Shown: positions 35,601 through 46,007 of the stretch, in pieces
Layout: every line of letters starts with the position of its first letter
Numbering within the stretch: the first letter of the stretch is position 1
Assembly (NCBI GenBank): GCA_016871755.1
Contig: VHCJ01000005.1
Location: 1-64,000 of the forward strand
Direction of reading: 5' to 3'
Origin: Verrucomicrobiota bacterium
GTDB lineage: Bacteria > Verrucomicrobiota > Verrucomicrobiia > Opitutales > Opitutaceae
Length of the DNA stretch: 64,000 bases
Program-made: the position numbers and the translations under genes
The notes under the pieces: generated by a model
Databases searched by the model: none
What the model saw: only the letters and a program-made list of their open reading frames with translations
Told to the model about the DNA's origin: nothing

Positions 35601-36021
35601 GCGGAGGAATGGTCAGCCCGTGCCCGATCCGCGCGAGCAAGTGGTGGGGCCCAAGGTCACGTTGCTCAACGAATACTCCGCCTCCGATGGCGACCTGTTC
35701 CCGTACCGCTTCCGCGATGCCGGACTCGGGAAGCTCGTCGGCAAGCGCTCCTGGGGCGGCGTCATCGGCATCGCCGGAACCCTGCCGTTCATGGACGGAG
35801 GCGAGTTGAATCGTCCCGAGTTCGCCACCTACGCGAAGGATGGCAGCGCGTGGATCATCGAGGGACACGGCGTCGATCCGGACATCGTCGTGGACAACGA
35901 CCCCGCCCGCGAATTCCGCGGCGAGGACCAGCAACTCGACAAGGCGATCGACGTGATTCTCGAGGAACTGCGCAGCCGTCCGACCTCGCTCCCCGGCCCG
36001 CCGCCCTGGCCGGTCAAGTGA
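32656..36021 (+). CDS. Tricorn-type protease, S41 family
   Basis: 1121 residues with a signal peptide (about 1-24, cleaved near ADA-GDT). Two beta-propellers: TolB/WD40-like repeats across about 25-330 (FSPDGTTLAFTAQ-type blades) and about 330-660, then a C1 helical domain, PDZ domain (about 830-905), and a C2 S41 core with NEYSASDGDLFPYRF, whose Ser1010 is the probable nucleophile. Tricorn peptidases degrade oligopeptides threaded through the propeller. A proline/lysine-rich linker with alternating KP/EK residues at about 575-600 separates the propellers from the catalytic half. It overlaps the convergent hisC end by eight bases. Export makes it a periplasmic or secreted enzyme. Confidence 0.9.
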   Translation: MIARMFLRLVAGLALAAPTLLFAASADAGDTRLLRFPATNGREIVFSYAGQLYSVPVAGGVARRLTDGPGYAIFPRFSPDGTTLAFTAQYDGNTEVYRMPAAGGTPKRLTFSAALSRDDLADRMGPNNVVMGWRNTAPEIVFRSRARSFNPFIGELLTVGPDAEVPTQLPVPRGGFVSFSPDDSRIAYNRIFREFRTWKNYRGGMADDIWIYDLKSGALENITQNDAQDIFPMWAPNNRIYFVSERTGRGNLFVYDLATKTTRQLTQFTAFDVKFPSLGPGTIVFEQAGQLWQLDLKSERAAAVPILVQEDLVTRRPSLQSVARWVQSVDLSPDGQRATVVARGDVFTVPAKNGPTRNLTQTPGIHERSATWSPDGRWVAYLSDASGEFELYVQAQDGRTPATKLTSDADTYYFLPRWSPDSKQLAWADRLSRLRVIDVDSKQVTSVATNPSGLIRDFAWSPDSQWITWTREHLQTPSQVMITHVAKGDTVAVTDGWYDANSPRFSDDGKWLTFASGRDFNPIYSDTEWNHAYQNMERIYLVALAKSTPSPFAPRSDEVSVSAAPAPGKAADGDAEKPEKPERKSEGAPKVPSPAPTVIDSEGLAERIVALPIAPSNYGPARLIGDRVFYRRRPGGPVTGGGGGEGFGAGVASRSVVAFYHLKDRKETEVINADVFEISANGKRALVRVGRDWSIADLPAGRLELKPENRLDFAAVEAVVDRPAEWAQMFNESWRQMRDFFYAPNLHGVAWPEQQRKYAALLPHVATRNDLTYLIGELIGELRAGHAYVSGGDRVEAPRQPTGLLGAQVSRDPESRAYRIDRILKGQNWQTRTRSPLTELGVNVREGEFILAVNGRPVAQLENLYAALVGTVGRQVTLRVNDQPREGGARDVTVVPIADESPLYYHAWVEKNIAHVTARSDGKVGYLHIPDMVVQGLNAFVRRFYPQLDKAALVIDVRGNGGGNVSPMIIERLRREVAMIDLRRNGQPVPDPREQVVGPKVTLLNEYSASDGDLFPYRFRDAGLGKLVGKRSWGGVIGIAGTLPFMDGGELNRPEFATYAKDGSAWIIEGHGVDPDIVVDNDPAREFRGEDQQLDKAIDVILEELRSRPTSLPGPPPWPVK

Positions 36022-37132
36022 CCGGCCGGGCCCGGTCGCCGCGGGCCAGCCAGCGTTCGAGCTCCGCGAGCAGACGGTCGTTCTGCTCGCGGGTGCCGAC
36101 GGTGATGCGGATGTATGACGGCAGGCCGTAGGAGGCCACCGGCCGGACGATCACTCCCTTCCCCTGCAACTCCGCGAAGGCGCCCGCCCCGTCGCCGACC
36201 TCCGCCAGGAGGAAGTTCGCCGCGCTCGCCACGGTCGGCACCCCCAGCCGCGCCAGACCGGCTTCAAGTTGGGCGAGCCCCGCCCGGTTGTCCCGCCGGC
36301 AGCGTTCGGCGAACGCCGTGTCGTCGAGTGCGGCGAGCGCGGCCGCCTGTCCGATGGCGTTCACGTTGAAGGGCTGCCGGACCCGGCCAAGCAATCGGAC
36401 CATCTCCACCGAACCGTACCCGTAGCCCACCCGCAGCGCCGCGAGGCCATGGATCTTCGAAAAGGTCCGCAGACAAAGAATCTTCCGACCCTCCGCGATC
36501 AGCGGCCGCATATCCGGGCCGTTCTCGACGTACTCCGCATAGGCTTCATCGAAGACGAGCACCACGTGATCCGGCAGACCGCGGGCGAAGCGGACCAGAT
36601 CGTCCGCGGCATTGGCGACCCCGGTGGGATTGTTCGGACTCGCCACGAACACCAGCTTGGTTCGCGGCGTGACGGCCGCCGACATCCGCTCCAGATCGTG
36701 GCCAAAATCCCGCAGCGGCACCTCCACCGCCCGCGCCGCGAAGAGCAGCGTGACCAGTTTGTAGACAATGAAGGCGGGTGCACCCATGACCACGTCATCG
36801 CCCGGGCGCAGGAACACATGGCCGAGCAACTCAAGGATCTCGTTTGAGCCGTTGCCCACGACGAACTGGTCCGGTGCCAGACTCCACTCCCGGGCCAACC
36901 GCTGCCGCAGGGCGTAGCAACCGCCATCCGGATAGAGCTGCCCCTGCTCAAGGGCGGCGTGGGCCGCCGCGAGGGCCCGCGGCGAAGGGCCGAAGGGATT
37001 CTCGTTGGACGCCAGCTTGATGATCCCGCGCGGGTCAAGACCCAGTTCGCGCGCCACGTCATCGATCGGCTTTCCCGGTTCGTACGCCGGCTGGGACAGG
37101 ACCGAGGGATTGACGAGGGACGAAAGCTCCAT
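36014..37132 (-). CDS. hisC: Histidinol-phosphate aminotransferase
   Basis: 372 residues, class I/II PLP aminotransferase of the HisC group. LASNENPFGPS (40-50), ASPNNPTG (164-171), FDEAYAEY (194-201), and PLP lysine Lys226 in RTFSKIHGLAALRVGY. It converts imidazole-acetol phosphate to histidinol phosphate; relatives act in aromatic amino-acid synthesis, so substrate is inferred. The ATG at 37132 (MELSSLVN) is placed just before the family N-terminus; longer readings are arginine-rich. No other his gene is nearby. Overlaps the tricorn gene by eight bases at the 3' ends. Confidence 0.9.
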   Translation of the reverse strand: MELSSLVNPSVLSQPAYEPGKPIDDVARELGLDPRGIIKLASNENPFGPSPRALAAAHAALEQGQLYPDGGCYALRQRLAREWSLAPDQFVVGNGSNEILELLGHVFLRPGDDVVMGAPAFIVYKLVTLLFAARAVEVPLRDFGHDLERMSAAVTPRTKLVFVASPNNPTGVANAADDLVRFARGLPDHVVLVFDEAYAEYVENGPDMRPLIAEGRKILCLRTFSKIHGLAALRVGYGYGSVEMVRLLGRVRQPFNVNAIGQAAALAALDDTAFAERCRRDNRAGLAQLEAGLARLGVPTVASAANFLLAEVGDGAGAFAELQGKGVIVRPVASYGLPSYIRITVGTREQNDRLLAELERWLARGDRARPVT

Positions 37133-37247
37133 GCGCGCAGCGAACACGAATCGACCGGCCGGCAAAAGCCCGAAATCGCTCCGTCCATGCGGCAGCGCGA
37201 TCCCCCTCACGGACCACCTCAGCGTCCGCGCCTCCTCGCTCCGCCAC

Positions 37248-38603
37248 TCAGCGGGCGCGCCCCTGACGACGCCAGAAGCCAACCGGGCGATCGCCCTCGC
37301 GATAAATCTCGCACCACAGATAGTGCGAGCGAAGCGAGCGGTCGATCGCCTCCCAACGCTCCTTGGACTCACGCTCCCGATAGAACAAAACGTAATCGAT
37401 CTTCTCCGCGGCCATCCACCCGCCGGCCGCCGGGTCCTGTCCATCGAACACCGCCTCGAGACGGCGACGGCGGTGCGGCACGTCCTCCGGGAATCCGCGC
37501 CACAGCGAGGAATAGCCATCCCAGCCCAGCCACATGCCGTGGCCGGCGTGGAGCGGCAGGCTGACCAACGCCAGTTCGCCGTCGGCCCGCGGATCCTGAG
37601 CCACCACGCCGCGGGGCTCGACGCGCAGGCGCTCAAGCATGATCTTGTTCTCGCGCCGCACCGTGAGGAAGGCATCTCCCTCAAGGCGACCGGTGGAGGG
37701 AGACCGCGCATCGCGCCAGTGGATCCACAGGTCGCGCGCGTACGCACAGGGCAGCAGGCAAGCGATCAGCGCCGCGATCTTCGGCCAGCGGCGCCGCGAG
37801 GAGCAGCAGCGCGCTCGCGATCCACGGCCACGCCTTCAGGACCGTGTTGAAACGATTGTCCGAGCCGCCGTAGGAGTCGTCGACGAACACGAGTTCCACC
37901 AGCACCAGCGCGGCCGCGCCGAGGATCGAAATCCGCCGCACGGTGCGATCGCCCGAGAGGAACCCGGCCGACAGGAGCAGCAGGGTCGGTCCGAGCAGGA
38001 TCAGGAAGAACAGCGGCGGTGTGCCCTCCTCCAACGGAACCCACGCGAACCGGAGCGACTGCCGCGCGGCCTCCAGGGTGAACTCGGAGAGAAAGCCCCA
38101 CGCAAGGAGCCAGACGGCGAACGCTCCGGCCGCAACGGCGGCCAGCAGGGTCCGCCACGACACCCGCCCCCACTCGATCCACGCCGCGATCGCGAGCGCG
38201 TGCAACGGAAGCGCCCAGGCATTCGCGAGCACCGTCCACGTGAGGGTCGCCCCCACCAGCACCGCGTAGCGGCGCTGTCCCGAGGCCCGCCACGCTGCGC
38301 CGGCGGCGACCGCCAAGCCCAGGAGCGCGTAGCTTGAGAGCGGAGCATGAAAATCCCCGAGGAGGATCGAGTACGCGAGCGGTTCGTACGGCAGGCTCAG
38401 GCGCGGGAACGCCGCGGCGTAGGCCTGCAGCGCCGTACCCAGCGAGCCACCGTCATCGGGACGGTGCCGAAGAGGAAAATGCGCTCCCACGGCCGCTCGC
38501 CCTCGATCAACCACGGCGCGAGGAGCGTGACCCCGCTGCCGCCGATCAGCAGCGAGAGCCAGACGATGACCGTGGCCCTCGTCGGCGGTGTGAATGTGGG
38601 CAA
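37248..38603 (-). pseudogene. DUF2298/YYY-type polytopic membrane protein, frameshifted and 5'-truncated
   Basis: The minus strand encodes C-terminal and middle parts of a large multi-pass DUF2298 protein in three pieces. The 5'-most piece (38603 to about 38455) reads hydrophobic and ends IFLFGTVP; the frame then shifts and continues DDGGSLGTALQAYAAAF through ILLGDFHAPLSS and FVDDSYGGSDNRFNTVLKAW, the hallmark block; a second shift near 37780-37800 moves to a frame reading CAYARDLWIHWRDARS to the stop at 37248 (VGFWRRQGRAR). Several hydrophobic helices are seen. The family is unassigned in function. About half the normal N-terminus is missing, abutting the plus-strand gene. Two shifts may be real decay or base errors. 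Confidence 0.7.
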
Positions 38604-39660
38604 GGCCCTCGCGGATTATCCGACGGCGTATGAGAACTTTGCCGGCGGCGCGGATGCCAAGGAGGTCTACCGCTCCATCATCGCCCCTCCGCCCGAGGAC
38701 GAGAGTGGCCTCGCGATCAGCGAGGATCCCATCGTCGCCTCCCGCCGCATGTACAACCGTGCCGGGTTGGTCGTCACCGTCTCGGAGGACGGGCACGGCA
38801 ATCCGGTGGTGAACGTCGGTACCTCCTCGAATCCGACCGCCTACAACAGCACCATCGCAGCCGATCTCGATCTCATCATCCCTCCGGCTGAGCGGCGCAA
38901 AGATGTCTTCGACAAGCGCGAGCAGCGCAACATGAAGATGACGACCCTTGACGTGGGTGCGCTGACCACGGCGCTGGCCTCCAACACCGCCCTTGCTTCC
39001 GCCTACAATGGGTTGATCTACATCCACGACGCGGCCGCCGGAATCCGCGGACCGGGTGACGGCGCGGGCATCCGTCTCACGAATGGTGCCACCACTCCGG
39101 CACTGACTGATGCCGATGGCCAGCCGAAGGGCTTCGCTGTGGTTTCGAACAACGCCCTCTACATCCAGGGCGACTACAATACGGCCTCCATCACCCACGG
39201 CGGCACCACCCGCAACAATCCCGCCGTCCTCATGGGTGATGCCGTAACCGTCCTGTCCGAGGGGTGGAATGACGACAACTCCGCCTTAACCGTTGATGTT
39301 CGCCGCGCTGTGCCGGCCCCAGGAAGCAGCGAAATCACCCTGAACGCCGGCATTCTCACCGGCAATACGCCCCCGGGGACATCCCCTCCCACCAACAGCG
39401 GTGGCGTGCAAAACCTGGTTCGGCTCTTGGAAGACTGGTCCGGGTACCGCGTCACCATCAGCGGGTCGATGGGACAACGCTTCGCCTCGAAGTACATGAA
39501 CTCCGAGTTCCGCGGCCCATCCAATCCCCTTCCGGACGAAGACTTGGTCTACTGGATCCCGGACGAGCGGCGCCGGAACTTCGACCGTGACCTGGCGCGC
39601 CGTCCGCCCGTTTGGACTCCGACCACAACCGAGTTCAACCGGGGCGATTTCTTCACCTAG
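38566..39660 (+). pseudogene. PilX-like/pilin-associated protein, 5'-truncated
   Basis: From about 38570 to the stop at 39660 the frame is protein-like and resembles the C-terminal half of large Verrucomicrobia proteins sometimes labelled PilX-like or type IV pilus assembly associated: VNVGKALADYPTAYENFAGG, RRMYNRAGLVVTV, NNALYIQGDYNT, AVLMGDAVTVLSEGWNDD. No N-terminal prepilin-type helix is present; upstream in-frame codons are antisense of the DUF2298 gene, not homologous. ATG 38566 is only the first Met at the boundary. If translated it would be a cytosolic fragment. Family match is from memory of pattern and is moderate. Confidence 0.55.
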
Positions 39661-39703
39661 TAAGCCAGCGGTTCAGCGGACCCGCTTCAGGCGGCACCGC
39701 GCT

Positions 39704-41005
39704 TCACTCCCGCTCGCCGAGAATGGCCCGGACTTCACCCCGGGTCCGAGCCAACTCGACCCGACTCAGATTGTACTGGTAGATCGCTTCGTTCAGATTG
39801 TCGCTCGCGAGAGCCAGTCGGTTCTGCGCATCGACAATCTCCCGGTTGTCCGCCACGCCCTGCTCGAAGCGACGCTGGGCCAGTTGCAACTCTTCAAGCG
39901 AGAGTGCAAGGCTCTTCTCCGCCACGCCGACTTGGGCATGCCGCGAGCGCGCGTCCTGATGCGCCAGCCGCACCTCTCCGGCGATCTGCAACTCCAACTG
40001 CCGCAGCCGGAATTCCTGCGAACGCAGCAGCGATCGCGCCTGCCGCTCGCCGCTGCGTTGTCGCTGGCCGTCGAACACCGGTACCGACAGGGCCACGCCC
40101 GCCGACCATGCCACCTGATCGTCCTTCGCGAACACCTCCGTGTTCGCCAGCCCATAGTCCCCGGTCAGCGAAAGTGCGCCATACCGCTCCCAGCGCACCG
40201 CCCGCAGGCTCTCCGCGGTCTGCTCGAGTTGCCGCTGCGCCCGCAGGTAATCCGCCCGTCGCTCGAAGAGGGTTCGCTCACCCGCCGAGGCAAAGGGTGC
40301 CTCCTCGGTCCGTCGCACCGCGAAGTCAACCAGGCGCAACGGCGCACCGGCCTCGAGGTCCAACAACCGCTTCAACCGCAGTTCGCTCTCGTACACCACG
40401 GTGTCCTGCTGCAGCCGCGCCTGCTCAGCCAGGGCGAGTTGTGACTCCGCCCGGGTGATGTCGATCTGCGTCGCCACCCCCGCCGCCACCTGGTTTTGCG
40501 CCAGCGTCAGGAGTTCACGGCCCCGGCGGACATTGGCCTCCAGGACCTCGATGCGCTTCACGTTGCGAAGATGCGCAAAGAACGTCTGTGCCACCGTTGC
40601 GAGGATGGTCTGGATTGTCTGCTGCACATCCAGCCGCGCCACCTCCACTCCGACCTGTGCCGCCCGATACTGCGCAATCTGCTGCGGACTGAGGAGCGCG
40701 AGCGATGCGGTCATGCGGACATCCGACCGGTTGGACGGGTGACCGGCTGCCTTGGCCGTGGATGAAATCAGCGGGCTCTCGGACCGACGCCGCTGGACCG
40801 CCGCGCCCACCGCCGGCAGCAGGTCTGACCGCTGGACGAGGGCGACCTCCAGCGCCTGCTCGAAGCCCTCCCGGCTGAGGAGAACGTTGACGTTGACCCG
40901 CTCGACCGCCGCCAGCGCGTCCTCCAGCGCCAGCGAGCCGGGCTCCTCGGCTCGAAGGGGAACGAGCAGAATCACACCAACGAGGAGGAGCCGCGGCCAA
41001 CGCAT
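39704..41005 (-). CDS. TolC-family outer-membrane efflux protein
   Basis: 433 residues with signal peptide (about 1-20, [20 protein letters not shown]) and the two-repeat OEP architecture of long coiled helices: [20 protein letters not shown] in the first repeat and [20 protein letters not shown] in the second, the latter a TolC hallmark. It forms a trimeric channel for type I secretion or RND/ABC efflux. No membrane-fusion or pump gene is adjacent. It is convergent with the truncated PilX-like gene (43 bases) and divergent from nadE across 218 bases. Start 41005 chosen for the signal peptide; longer frames upstream are unlike the family. Confidence 0.88.
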   Translation of the reverse strand: MRWPRLLLVGVILLVPLRAEEPGSLALEDALAAVERVNVNVLLSREGFEQALEVALVQRSDLLPAVGAAVQRRRSESPLISSTAKAAGHPSNRSDVRMTASLALLSPQQIAQYRAAQVGVEVARLDVQQTIQTILATVAQTFFAHLRNVKRIEVLEANVRRGRELLTLAQNQVAAGVATQIDITRAESQLALAEQARLQQDTVVYESELRLKRLLDLEAGAPLRLVDFAVRRTEEAPFASAGERTLFERRADYLRAQRQLEQTAESLRAVRWERYGALSLTGDYGLANTEVFAKDDQVAWSAGVALSVPVFDGQRQRSGERQARSLLRSQEFRLRQLELQIAGEVRLAHQDARSRHAQVGVAEKSLALSLEELQLAQRRFEQGVADNREIVDAQNRLALASDNLNEAIYQYNLSRVELARTRGEVRAILGERE

Positions 41006-41164
41006 GGCCAAGGCTCCCCCTGACGGCCCGCGGGCGCAAGTCCGGTGTTCCGGCTTCCGCACGGCCAGCGACCGCTCCAGCATCACCGGTCCACGGGAGC
41101 AAACCTCGGGAGTCGGACCTTGGCGCGCGCCGGGTCCGAAGACCTCGGGCACGAGCCTCGGGAG

Positions 41165-41192
41165 TTGTTCTTTTCCGCCCAAGCCCTATTGT
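41165..41192 (+). promoter_or_regulatory. Possible sigma70 promoter of nadE
   Basis: TTGTTC (41165-41170), a 16-base spacer and TATTGT (41187-41192), 31 bases before the nadE ATG. Moderate hexamer matches, by eye. Confidence 0.3.
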
Positions 41193-41223
41193 CGGGCGTT
41201 CGCATCCTGTCGACCGTCGTTCC

Positions 41224-42864
41224 ATGCGCATCGGACTCGCCCAACTGAACACCACCGTCGGTGACCTCGCCGGCAACCGCCGCCGGATCATCGCCGCCTA
41301 CGAGACGCTGGTCCGGGCTGGCGCTGAGCTCGTCGTCTTTCCCGAACTGGTCACCTGCGGCTACCCTCCCCGCGACCTGCTCTTCAAGCGCAGCTTCGTC
41401 TCCGATGTTGAGGCCTCGCTGGCGCTGATTGCGCAATCCGTCGGTCCCGTGCCGGCCCTGATCGGGACGGTCGAGCGCAACCCGTCCACTGAGGGACGGC
41501 GGTGCGTCAACGCCGCCGCCTGGTGCGTCGACGGGGCGGTGCGTGGCTCCGCCCAGAAATGCCTCCTCCCGACCTACGACGTGTTCGACGAGGACCGCTA
41601 CTTTGAACCGGCAGCCACCCCGACGACCTTCACGCTCGGCCCGCGCCGAATCGGCGTCACCATCTGCGAGGACATCTGGACGGACCCGCGCTTTACGACG
41701 CGTCAGCTCTACCGGGTCGATCCCCTCCGGCACCTCGCGGGACAGCGGCTTGATCTCATGGTGAACCTCTCGGCGAGTCCGTGGCATCACGAGAAGGACG
41801 GGATCCGCCAGGCGCTGGTCACCGACGCCAGCCGACTGCTCGCGTGCCCGGTCGCCTACGTGAACGCCGTCGGCGGCAACGACGAACTGGTCTTCGACGG
41901 GCGCAGCCTCGTGGCCCATCCGGACGGCCGCATCGCGGCCGGCCTGACGGCGTTTCGCGAGGACACGCGGGTCGTGGACCTGGGGGAGTCCGCGCCGCAC
42001 CTCGATCCCTCGTTCCCGTCCGGTGGCCTCGCCGACATCCACGCCGCACTCGTGCTCGGCCTGCGGGATTACGCCCACAAGAGCGGTTTCCGCCGCGCCC
42101 TCGTCGCGCTCTCCGGCGGCATCGACTCCGCCGTCGTGGCGGAGATCGCCGTCGCCGCGCTGGGCCGGGAGAACGTGATCGGCGTCTCGCTGCCCTCCGC
42201 GATTTCCTCCCAGCACTCGCGGGACGACGCCCGCATCCTCGCCGAGAACCTGGAAATCCGCTTCGAAACGATCGGCATCGCCGAGGCCGTCGGGGCCTGC
42301 GAGACGGCCCTCGGCCCAGTGTTCGCCGGGCGCCCCCGCGACGTGACGGAGGAGAACATCCAGGCCCGCATCCGCGGCGTCGTGATGATGGCGCTCTCCA
42401 ACAAGTTCGGATCCCTCCTCCTGACCACCGGGAACAAGAGCGAAGTCGCCGTCGGCTACTGCACCCTCTACGGCGACATGTGCGGCGGACTCGCCGTGAT
42501 CAGCGATGTCTTCAAGACTCAGGTCTACGCGCTCGCTCACTGGATCAACCGCGACCGCGAGGTCATCCCCCGCAACACCATCGAGAAACCGCCGAGCGCG
42601 GAATTGCGCCCGGGGCAAACGGATCAGGACAGCCTCCCGCCCTATGACGTGCTCGACGACATCCTCAAAGGCTACGTCGAGGAGGGACTCTCCCGCCGTG
42701 ACCTCATCGAACGCGGGTTTGCGGCCGCGACCGTCGAGGACGTGGTCCGCAAGGTCGATCTCAACGAATACAAGCGGAAGCAGGCCGCGCCGGGCCTGCG
42801 GATCACCCCCCTCGCATTCGGGGTGGGGCGCCGCATTCCGATCGTGCAAAAATACGTTTCCTGA
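41224..42864 (+). CDS. nadE: Glutamine-dependent NAD+ synthetase
   Basis: 546 residues, two-domain enzyme amidating nicotinate adenine dinucleotide with glutamine-derived ammonia. N-terminal nitrilase domain with Glu41 ([15 protein letters not shown]), Lys112 ([13 protein letters not shown]) and Cys148 (TICEDIW); C-terminal ATP-PPi domain with SGGIDSA (297-303) and [11 protein letters not shown]. All catalytic residues are visible. It ends 18 bases before hemL, so the two may be cotranscribed. Confidence 0.96.
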   Translation: MRIGLAQLNTTVGDLAGNRRRIIAAYETLVRAGAELVVFPELVTCGYPPRDLLFKRSFVSDVEASLALIAQSVGPVPALIGTVERNPSTEGRRCVNAAAWCVDGAVRGSAQKCLLPTYDVFDEDRYFEPAATPTTFTLGPRRIGVTICEDIWTDPRFTTRQLYRVDPLRHLAGQRLDLMVNLSASPWHHEKDGIRQALVTDASRLLACPVAYVNAVGGNDELVFDGRSLVAHPDGRIAAGLTAFREDTRVVDLGESAPHLDPSFPSGGLADIHAALVLGLRDYAHKSGFRRALVALSGGIDSAVVAEIAVAALGRENVIGVSLPSAISSQHSRDDARILAENLEIRFETIGIAEAVGACETALGPVFAGRPRDVTEENIQARIRGVVMMALSNKFGSLLLTTGNKSEVAVGYCTLYGDMCGGLAVISDVFKTQVYALAHWINRDREVIPRNTIEKPPSAELRPGQTDQDSLPPYDVLDDILKGYVEEGLSRRDLIERGFAAATVEDVVRKVDLNEYKRKQAAPGLRITPLAFGVGRRIPIVQKYVS

Positions 42865-42882
42865 GTCCGTTTGAGTGTCGAC

Positions 42883-44157
42883 ATGACGTCCACTGATCTC
42901 TTCGCCCGCGCCCGCCAGTTGATTCCCGGAGGCGTGAACTCGCCCGTCCGGGCCTTCCGCTCCGTCGGCGGCGCCCCCTTCTTCGTCACGTCAGCCCAAG
43001 GTGCGACCCTGACCACCGTCGACGGCCGCACGCTGATCGACTTCGTCTGCACCTGGGGACCGGCCATCCACGGCCACAACCACCCTGCGGTCCGCGATGC
43101 CATTGCCGCCGCCCTCGACCGCGGCACCTCGTTCGGCACGCCCAATCCGCTGGAGGTGGAGATGGCCGAGTCCATCACGCGCTTCGTTCCCTCCATTCGA
43201 AAAGTGCGCCTGTGCAACAGCGGCACCGAGGCGACGATGTCCGCGATCCGGCTGGCGCGAGGTTTCACCGGGCGGGACAAGATCATCAAGTTCTCCGGCT
43301 GCTACCATGGGCACTCCGACTCGCTCCTGATCAAGGCCGGCTCGGGCGCGCTGACCCACGGAAACCCCGACAGCGCCGGCGTCCCCGCGTCCTTCGCGCG
43401 CGAAACGATCGTCCTCCCCTACAATGATGCCGCCGCGGTCGAAGCCGCCTTCGCCGCCCATCCCGGTGAAATCGCCGCGGTGATTGTCGAGCCCTACCCG
43501 GCCAACGTGGGACTGATCCTGCCCCTCCCCGGCTACCTCGCCGCCCTGCGGGCTGCCTGCACGCGCGCCGGCGCGCTCCTGATTTTCGACGAGGTCATGA
43601 CCGGCTTCCGACTCGCCAAGGGCGGCGTGCAGGAGATCGAGGGCATCACTCCGGACCTGACGACCTTGGGGAAGATCATCGGCGGCGGTCTCCCCGTCGG
43701 GGCGTTTGGCGGCCGCGCCGAGATCATGGACCACCTCGCGCCACTCGGTCCGGTTTACCAGGCGGGCACTCTGAGCGGCAATCCGCTCGCGATGGCAGCC
43801 GGACTCGCCGCCCTGCGTCTGCTGGAGGAGGGCGATCCGTACCCGCGTCTCGCCGCCCTCGGTCAGCAGGTGCGCGACACCCTGCTCGAGGCTACGCGCC
43901 AGAAAGGCCTGCCCGCCCAGGTGCCCCAGACGGGGTCCATGTTCTGCCTCTATTTCTCCCCCAAGCCCGTGCACGCCTACGCGGATGCCCTCCAGTCGGA
44001 CGCGGTCTTGTTCGGTCGTTTCTTCCATGCCTGCCTCGCGCGCGATGTCTACCTGCCGCCCAGCGCCTACGAGGCCTGCTTCCTCAGCACCGCCCATGAG
44101 GGCGCCATGATCGATCGGGCCTGCGAGCGCATGCGCGACGCAATTCTCTCGCTCTGA
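42883..44157 (+). CDS. hemL: Glutamate-1-semialdehyde 2,1-aminomutase
   Basis: 424 residues, PLP-dependent enzyme making 5-aminolevulinate from glutamate-1-semialdehyde (C5 haem pathway). Signature [12 protein letters not shown] near the start, FDEVMTGFR, and PLP lysine Lys264 in [16 protein letters not shown]. Start ATG 42883 follows the family; in-frame TTG 12 bases earlier is less likely. Lies between nadE and the S55 peptidase with eight-base spacing to the latter. Confidence 0.96.
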   Translation: MTSTDLFARARQLIPGGVNSPVRAFRSVGGAPFFVTSAQGATLTTVDGRTLIDFVCTWGPAIHGHNHPAVRDAIAAALDRGTSFGTPNPLEVEMAESITRFVPSIRKVRLCNSGTEATMSAIRLARGFTGRDKIIKFSGCYHGHSDSLLIKAGSGALTHGNPDSAGVPASFARETIVLPYNDAAAVEAAFAAHPGEIAAVIVEPYPANVGLILPLPGYLAALRAACTRAGALLIFDEVMTGFRLAKGGVQEIEGITPDLTTLGKIIGGGLPVGAFGGRAEIMDHLAPLGPVYQAGTLSGNPLAMAAGLAALRLLEEGDPYPRLAALGQQVRDTLLEATRQKGLPAQVPQTGSMFCLYFSPKPVHAYADALQSDAVLFGRFFHACLARDVYLPPSAYEACFLSTAHEGAMIDRACERMRDAILSL

Positions 44158-44165
44158 CGCGAGCC

Positions 44166-45971
44166 ATGCTCCCCCTCCGCCCGCCCTCCTTCATCCGAGT
44201 CCACGCTTCGCGTCTCTCCTGGGCGTGTCTCGGACTGGTGCTCGCGCTCGCGGCGCCGCTTGCCGACGCCCGTTCACCGGATGGACCGCCGCTGCCACTG
44301 GCGGAGGTGGCCAGCGGAGACCGAGGCGAGGTGTGGACGGTCTTTCAAGGGACCACGCCGGAAGCCTTCACCGTGGAGGTCACCGGGATCATCCGCAACG
44401 CGCTCGGCCCGGGCAAGTCCCTCATCCTTTGCCGCCTCACGGATCCGCGGGTTCAAGCCATGGGGGCCGTGGCCGGCATGAGTGGCAGCCCCCTCTACAT
44501 CCGCGGCCGCCTCGCCGGTGCGCTCAGCTACCAGGTGCAACGCTTCGAGACCGTGCGCTACGCCGGCTTCACCCCCGTCGCGGACCTCGAGGAAGTGGCG
44601 CTCCGCATGAGCGATTTGCCGCTGGTTCCCATTCCGCTTGAGGCGACCGGATCCGCACCCGCGCCCGCCACCCCGCGCACCGCCGGCGCGGACCTCGTTT
44701 CGCTCCAACCCGTCACGCCCGTGTTCACGCTGTCGGGACTCGCACCGTCGGTGGCCGAGCGCTTCGCGCCGGAACTGCGCGCCCTTGGACTCGCCGCGAC
44801 CGCCCTCGGCGGATCCAACGCCGGGTCGAATGCGCCGTCCCCTCAGCTCCCCGCCGCCCTCAATCCCGGGGACGCCGTGGCGGTGGCACTCGCCGTGGGT
44901 GACATCACAATCGCCGGCACCGGCACCGTGTCGCGCGTGGACGGGCGCCGGATCACCGCGTTCGGCCACCCCATGCTCGGGATTGGCGACGTTGCCCTGC
45001 CTCTCTGTGCCTCGGAAATCGTCGCGATCCTGCCGTCGAACCTGAACTCGATGAAGGTCTCGAACACCGGACCGGTCATCGGCACGCTGCTTCAAGACCG
45101 CCTCTCCGCCGTCGCCGGCGAACTCGGCCCCGGACCCCGACTCATCCCCGTCGAGGTCGAGACGCCGCAGCGCGCGCTGCGCTTCGCGGTGGCGCGCCAT
45201 CCCCAACTCGCGCCGCTCGCCACCGCGATGGGCGTGACGCAGGCGATTCAGGGTTCCAACGACGCCGGCTTCGCCGAGGGCTTCCGTGTCATCACCCGTG
45301 TCGACTACCCCGGCCAGAAGCCCCTCGAACTCGCGATGCTCTACCCGGGCCCGCAGGGCTTCGCCGCCGGGCTGGAGGAGTTCCTCCAGAAACTCAACGC
45401 CTGCCTCCAAAATCCCTTCGAGCGCACCTTTCCCGATGCAGTCCGGATCCGGATCGAGCGACTCCGCCAGCGCCCGTGGGCCTACCTCGATCACGTCCAG
45501 CCGTCCTCCACCCGGCCGCGTGAGGGCGAGACGGTCTCGATCCTTCTCGACGGACGGGACCATCAGGACGGGACGCTGGAGGCGACCGCGACGCTGGTCG
45601 CGCCGGCGGCCTGGGTGGGACGCACCCTCGAACTCGTGGTGCTCAACGGCCGGGACCTCGACCGCGCCACCGGCCAGGCCGCCTCCCTGAGCGCGAGCGA
45701 CGTTCGCAGCTTCTCCAGTTATCTGGAGGGGCTCCGCTCCTTCCGCCGACCCGACGGGTTGTACGTCGCCGTGCTTGAGCGCACCTCCGCCGTGCTCGAC
45801 CAGAACGAGCGGTTTGCCGGCGCGCCGGCCTCGATCGAGCGCATCACCCAAGGCAATCTCGACTCGCGCTTCGGGCGGCAGGATCTCGCGACGGTCCTCT
45901 GGGAGGAGCACGTCATGCCCGACCGCCTGATCAGCGCGCAGATTCGCCGGTCGTTCACGGTGACCGACTAG
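44166..45971 (+). CDS. SpoIVB-type S55 peptidase domain protein
   Basis: 601 residues with an N-terminal hydrophobic signal segment (about 16-36). The S55 block contains GMSGSPLYI with candidate nucleophile Ser108, and ITAFGHPMLGIGD further on, both hallmarks of SpoIVB S55 peptidases. In Bacillus SpoIVB signals across the spore membranes; this organism shows no sporulation genes, so the role here is different and unknown, perhaps envelope signalling or processing. The C-terminal third is not recognised. Followed 36 bases later by a large secreted propeller-like protein, forming a likely pair. Confidence 0.8.
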   Translation: MLPLRPPSFIRVHASRLSWACLGLVLALAAPLADARSPDGPPLPLAEVASGDRGEVWTVFQGTTPEAFTVEVTGIIRNALGPGKSLILCRLTDPRVQAMGAVAGMSGSPLYIRGRLAGALSYQVQRFETVRYAGFTPVADLEEVALRMSDLPLVPIPLEATGSAPAPATPRTAGADLVSLQPVTPVFTLSGLAPSVAERFAPELRALGLAATALGGSNAGSNAPSPQLPAALNPGDAVAVALAVGDITIAGTGTVSRVDGRRITAFGHPMLGIGDVALPLCASEIVAILPSNLNSMKVSNTGPVIGTLLQDRLSAVAGELGPGPRLIPVEVETPQRALRFAVARHPQLAPLATAMGVTQAIQGSNDAGFAEGFRVITRVDYPGQKPLELAMLYPGPQGFAAGLEEFLQKLNACLQNPFERTFPDAVRIRIERLRQRPWAYLDHVQPSSTRPREGETVSILLDGRDHQDGTLEATATLVAPAAWVGRTLELVVLNGRDLDRATGQAASLSASDVRSFSSYLEGLRSFRRPDGLYVAVLERTSAVLDQNERFAGAPASIERITQGNLDSRFGRQDLATVLWEEHVMPDRLISAQIRRSFTVTD

Positions 45972-46007
45972 CCCGGTTCCCGTTCCCGGCGGACCACCCT
46001 TTTTCCC

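Noticed and set aside
38347-38565. Extending the PilX-like gene upstream to 38347
   Set aside because: These codons are antisense to the DUF2298 gene and do not resemble the family.
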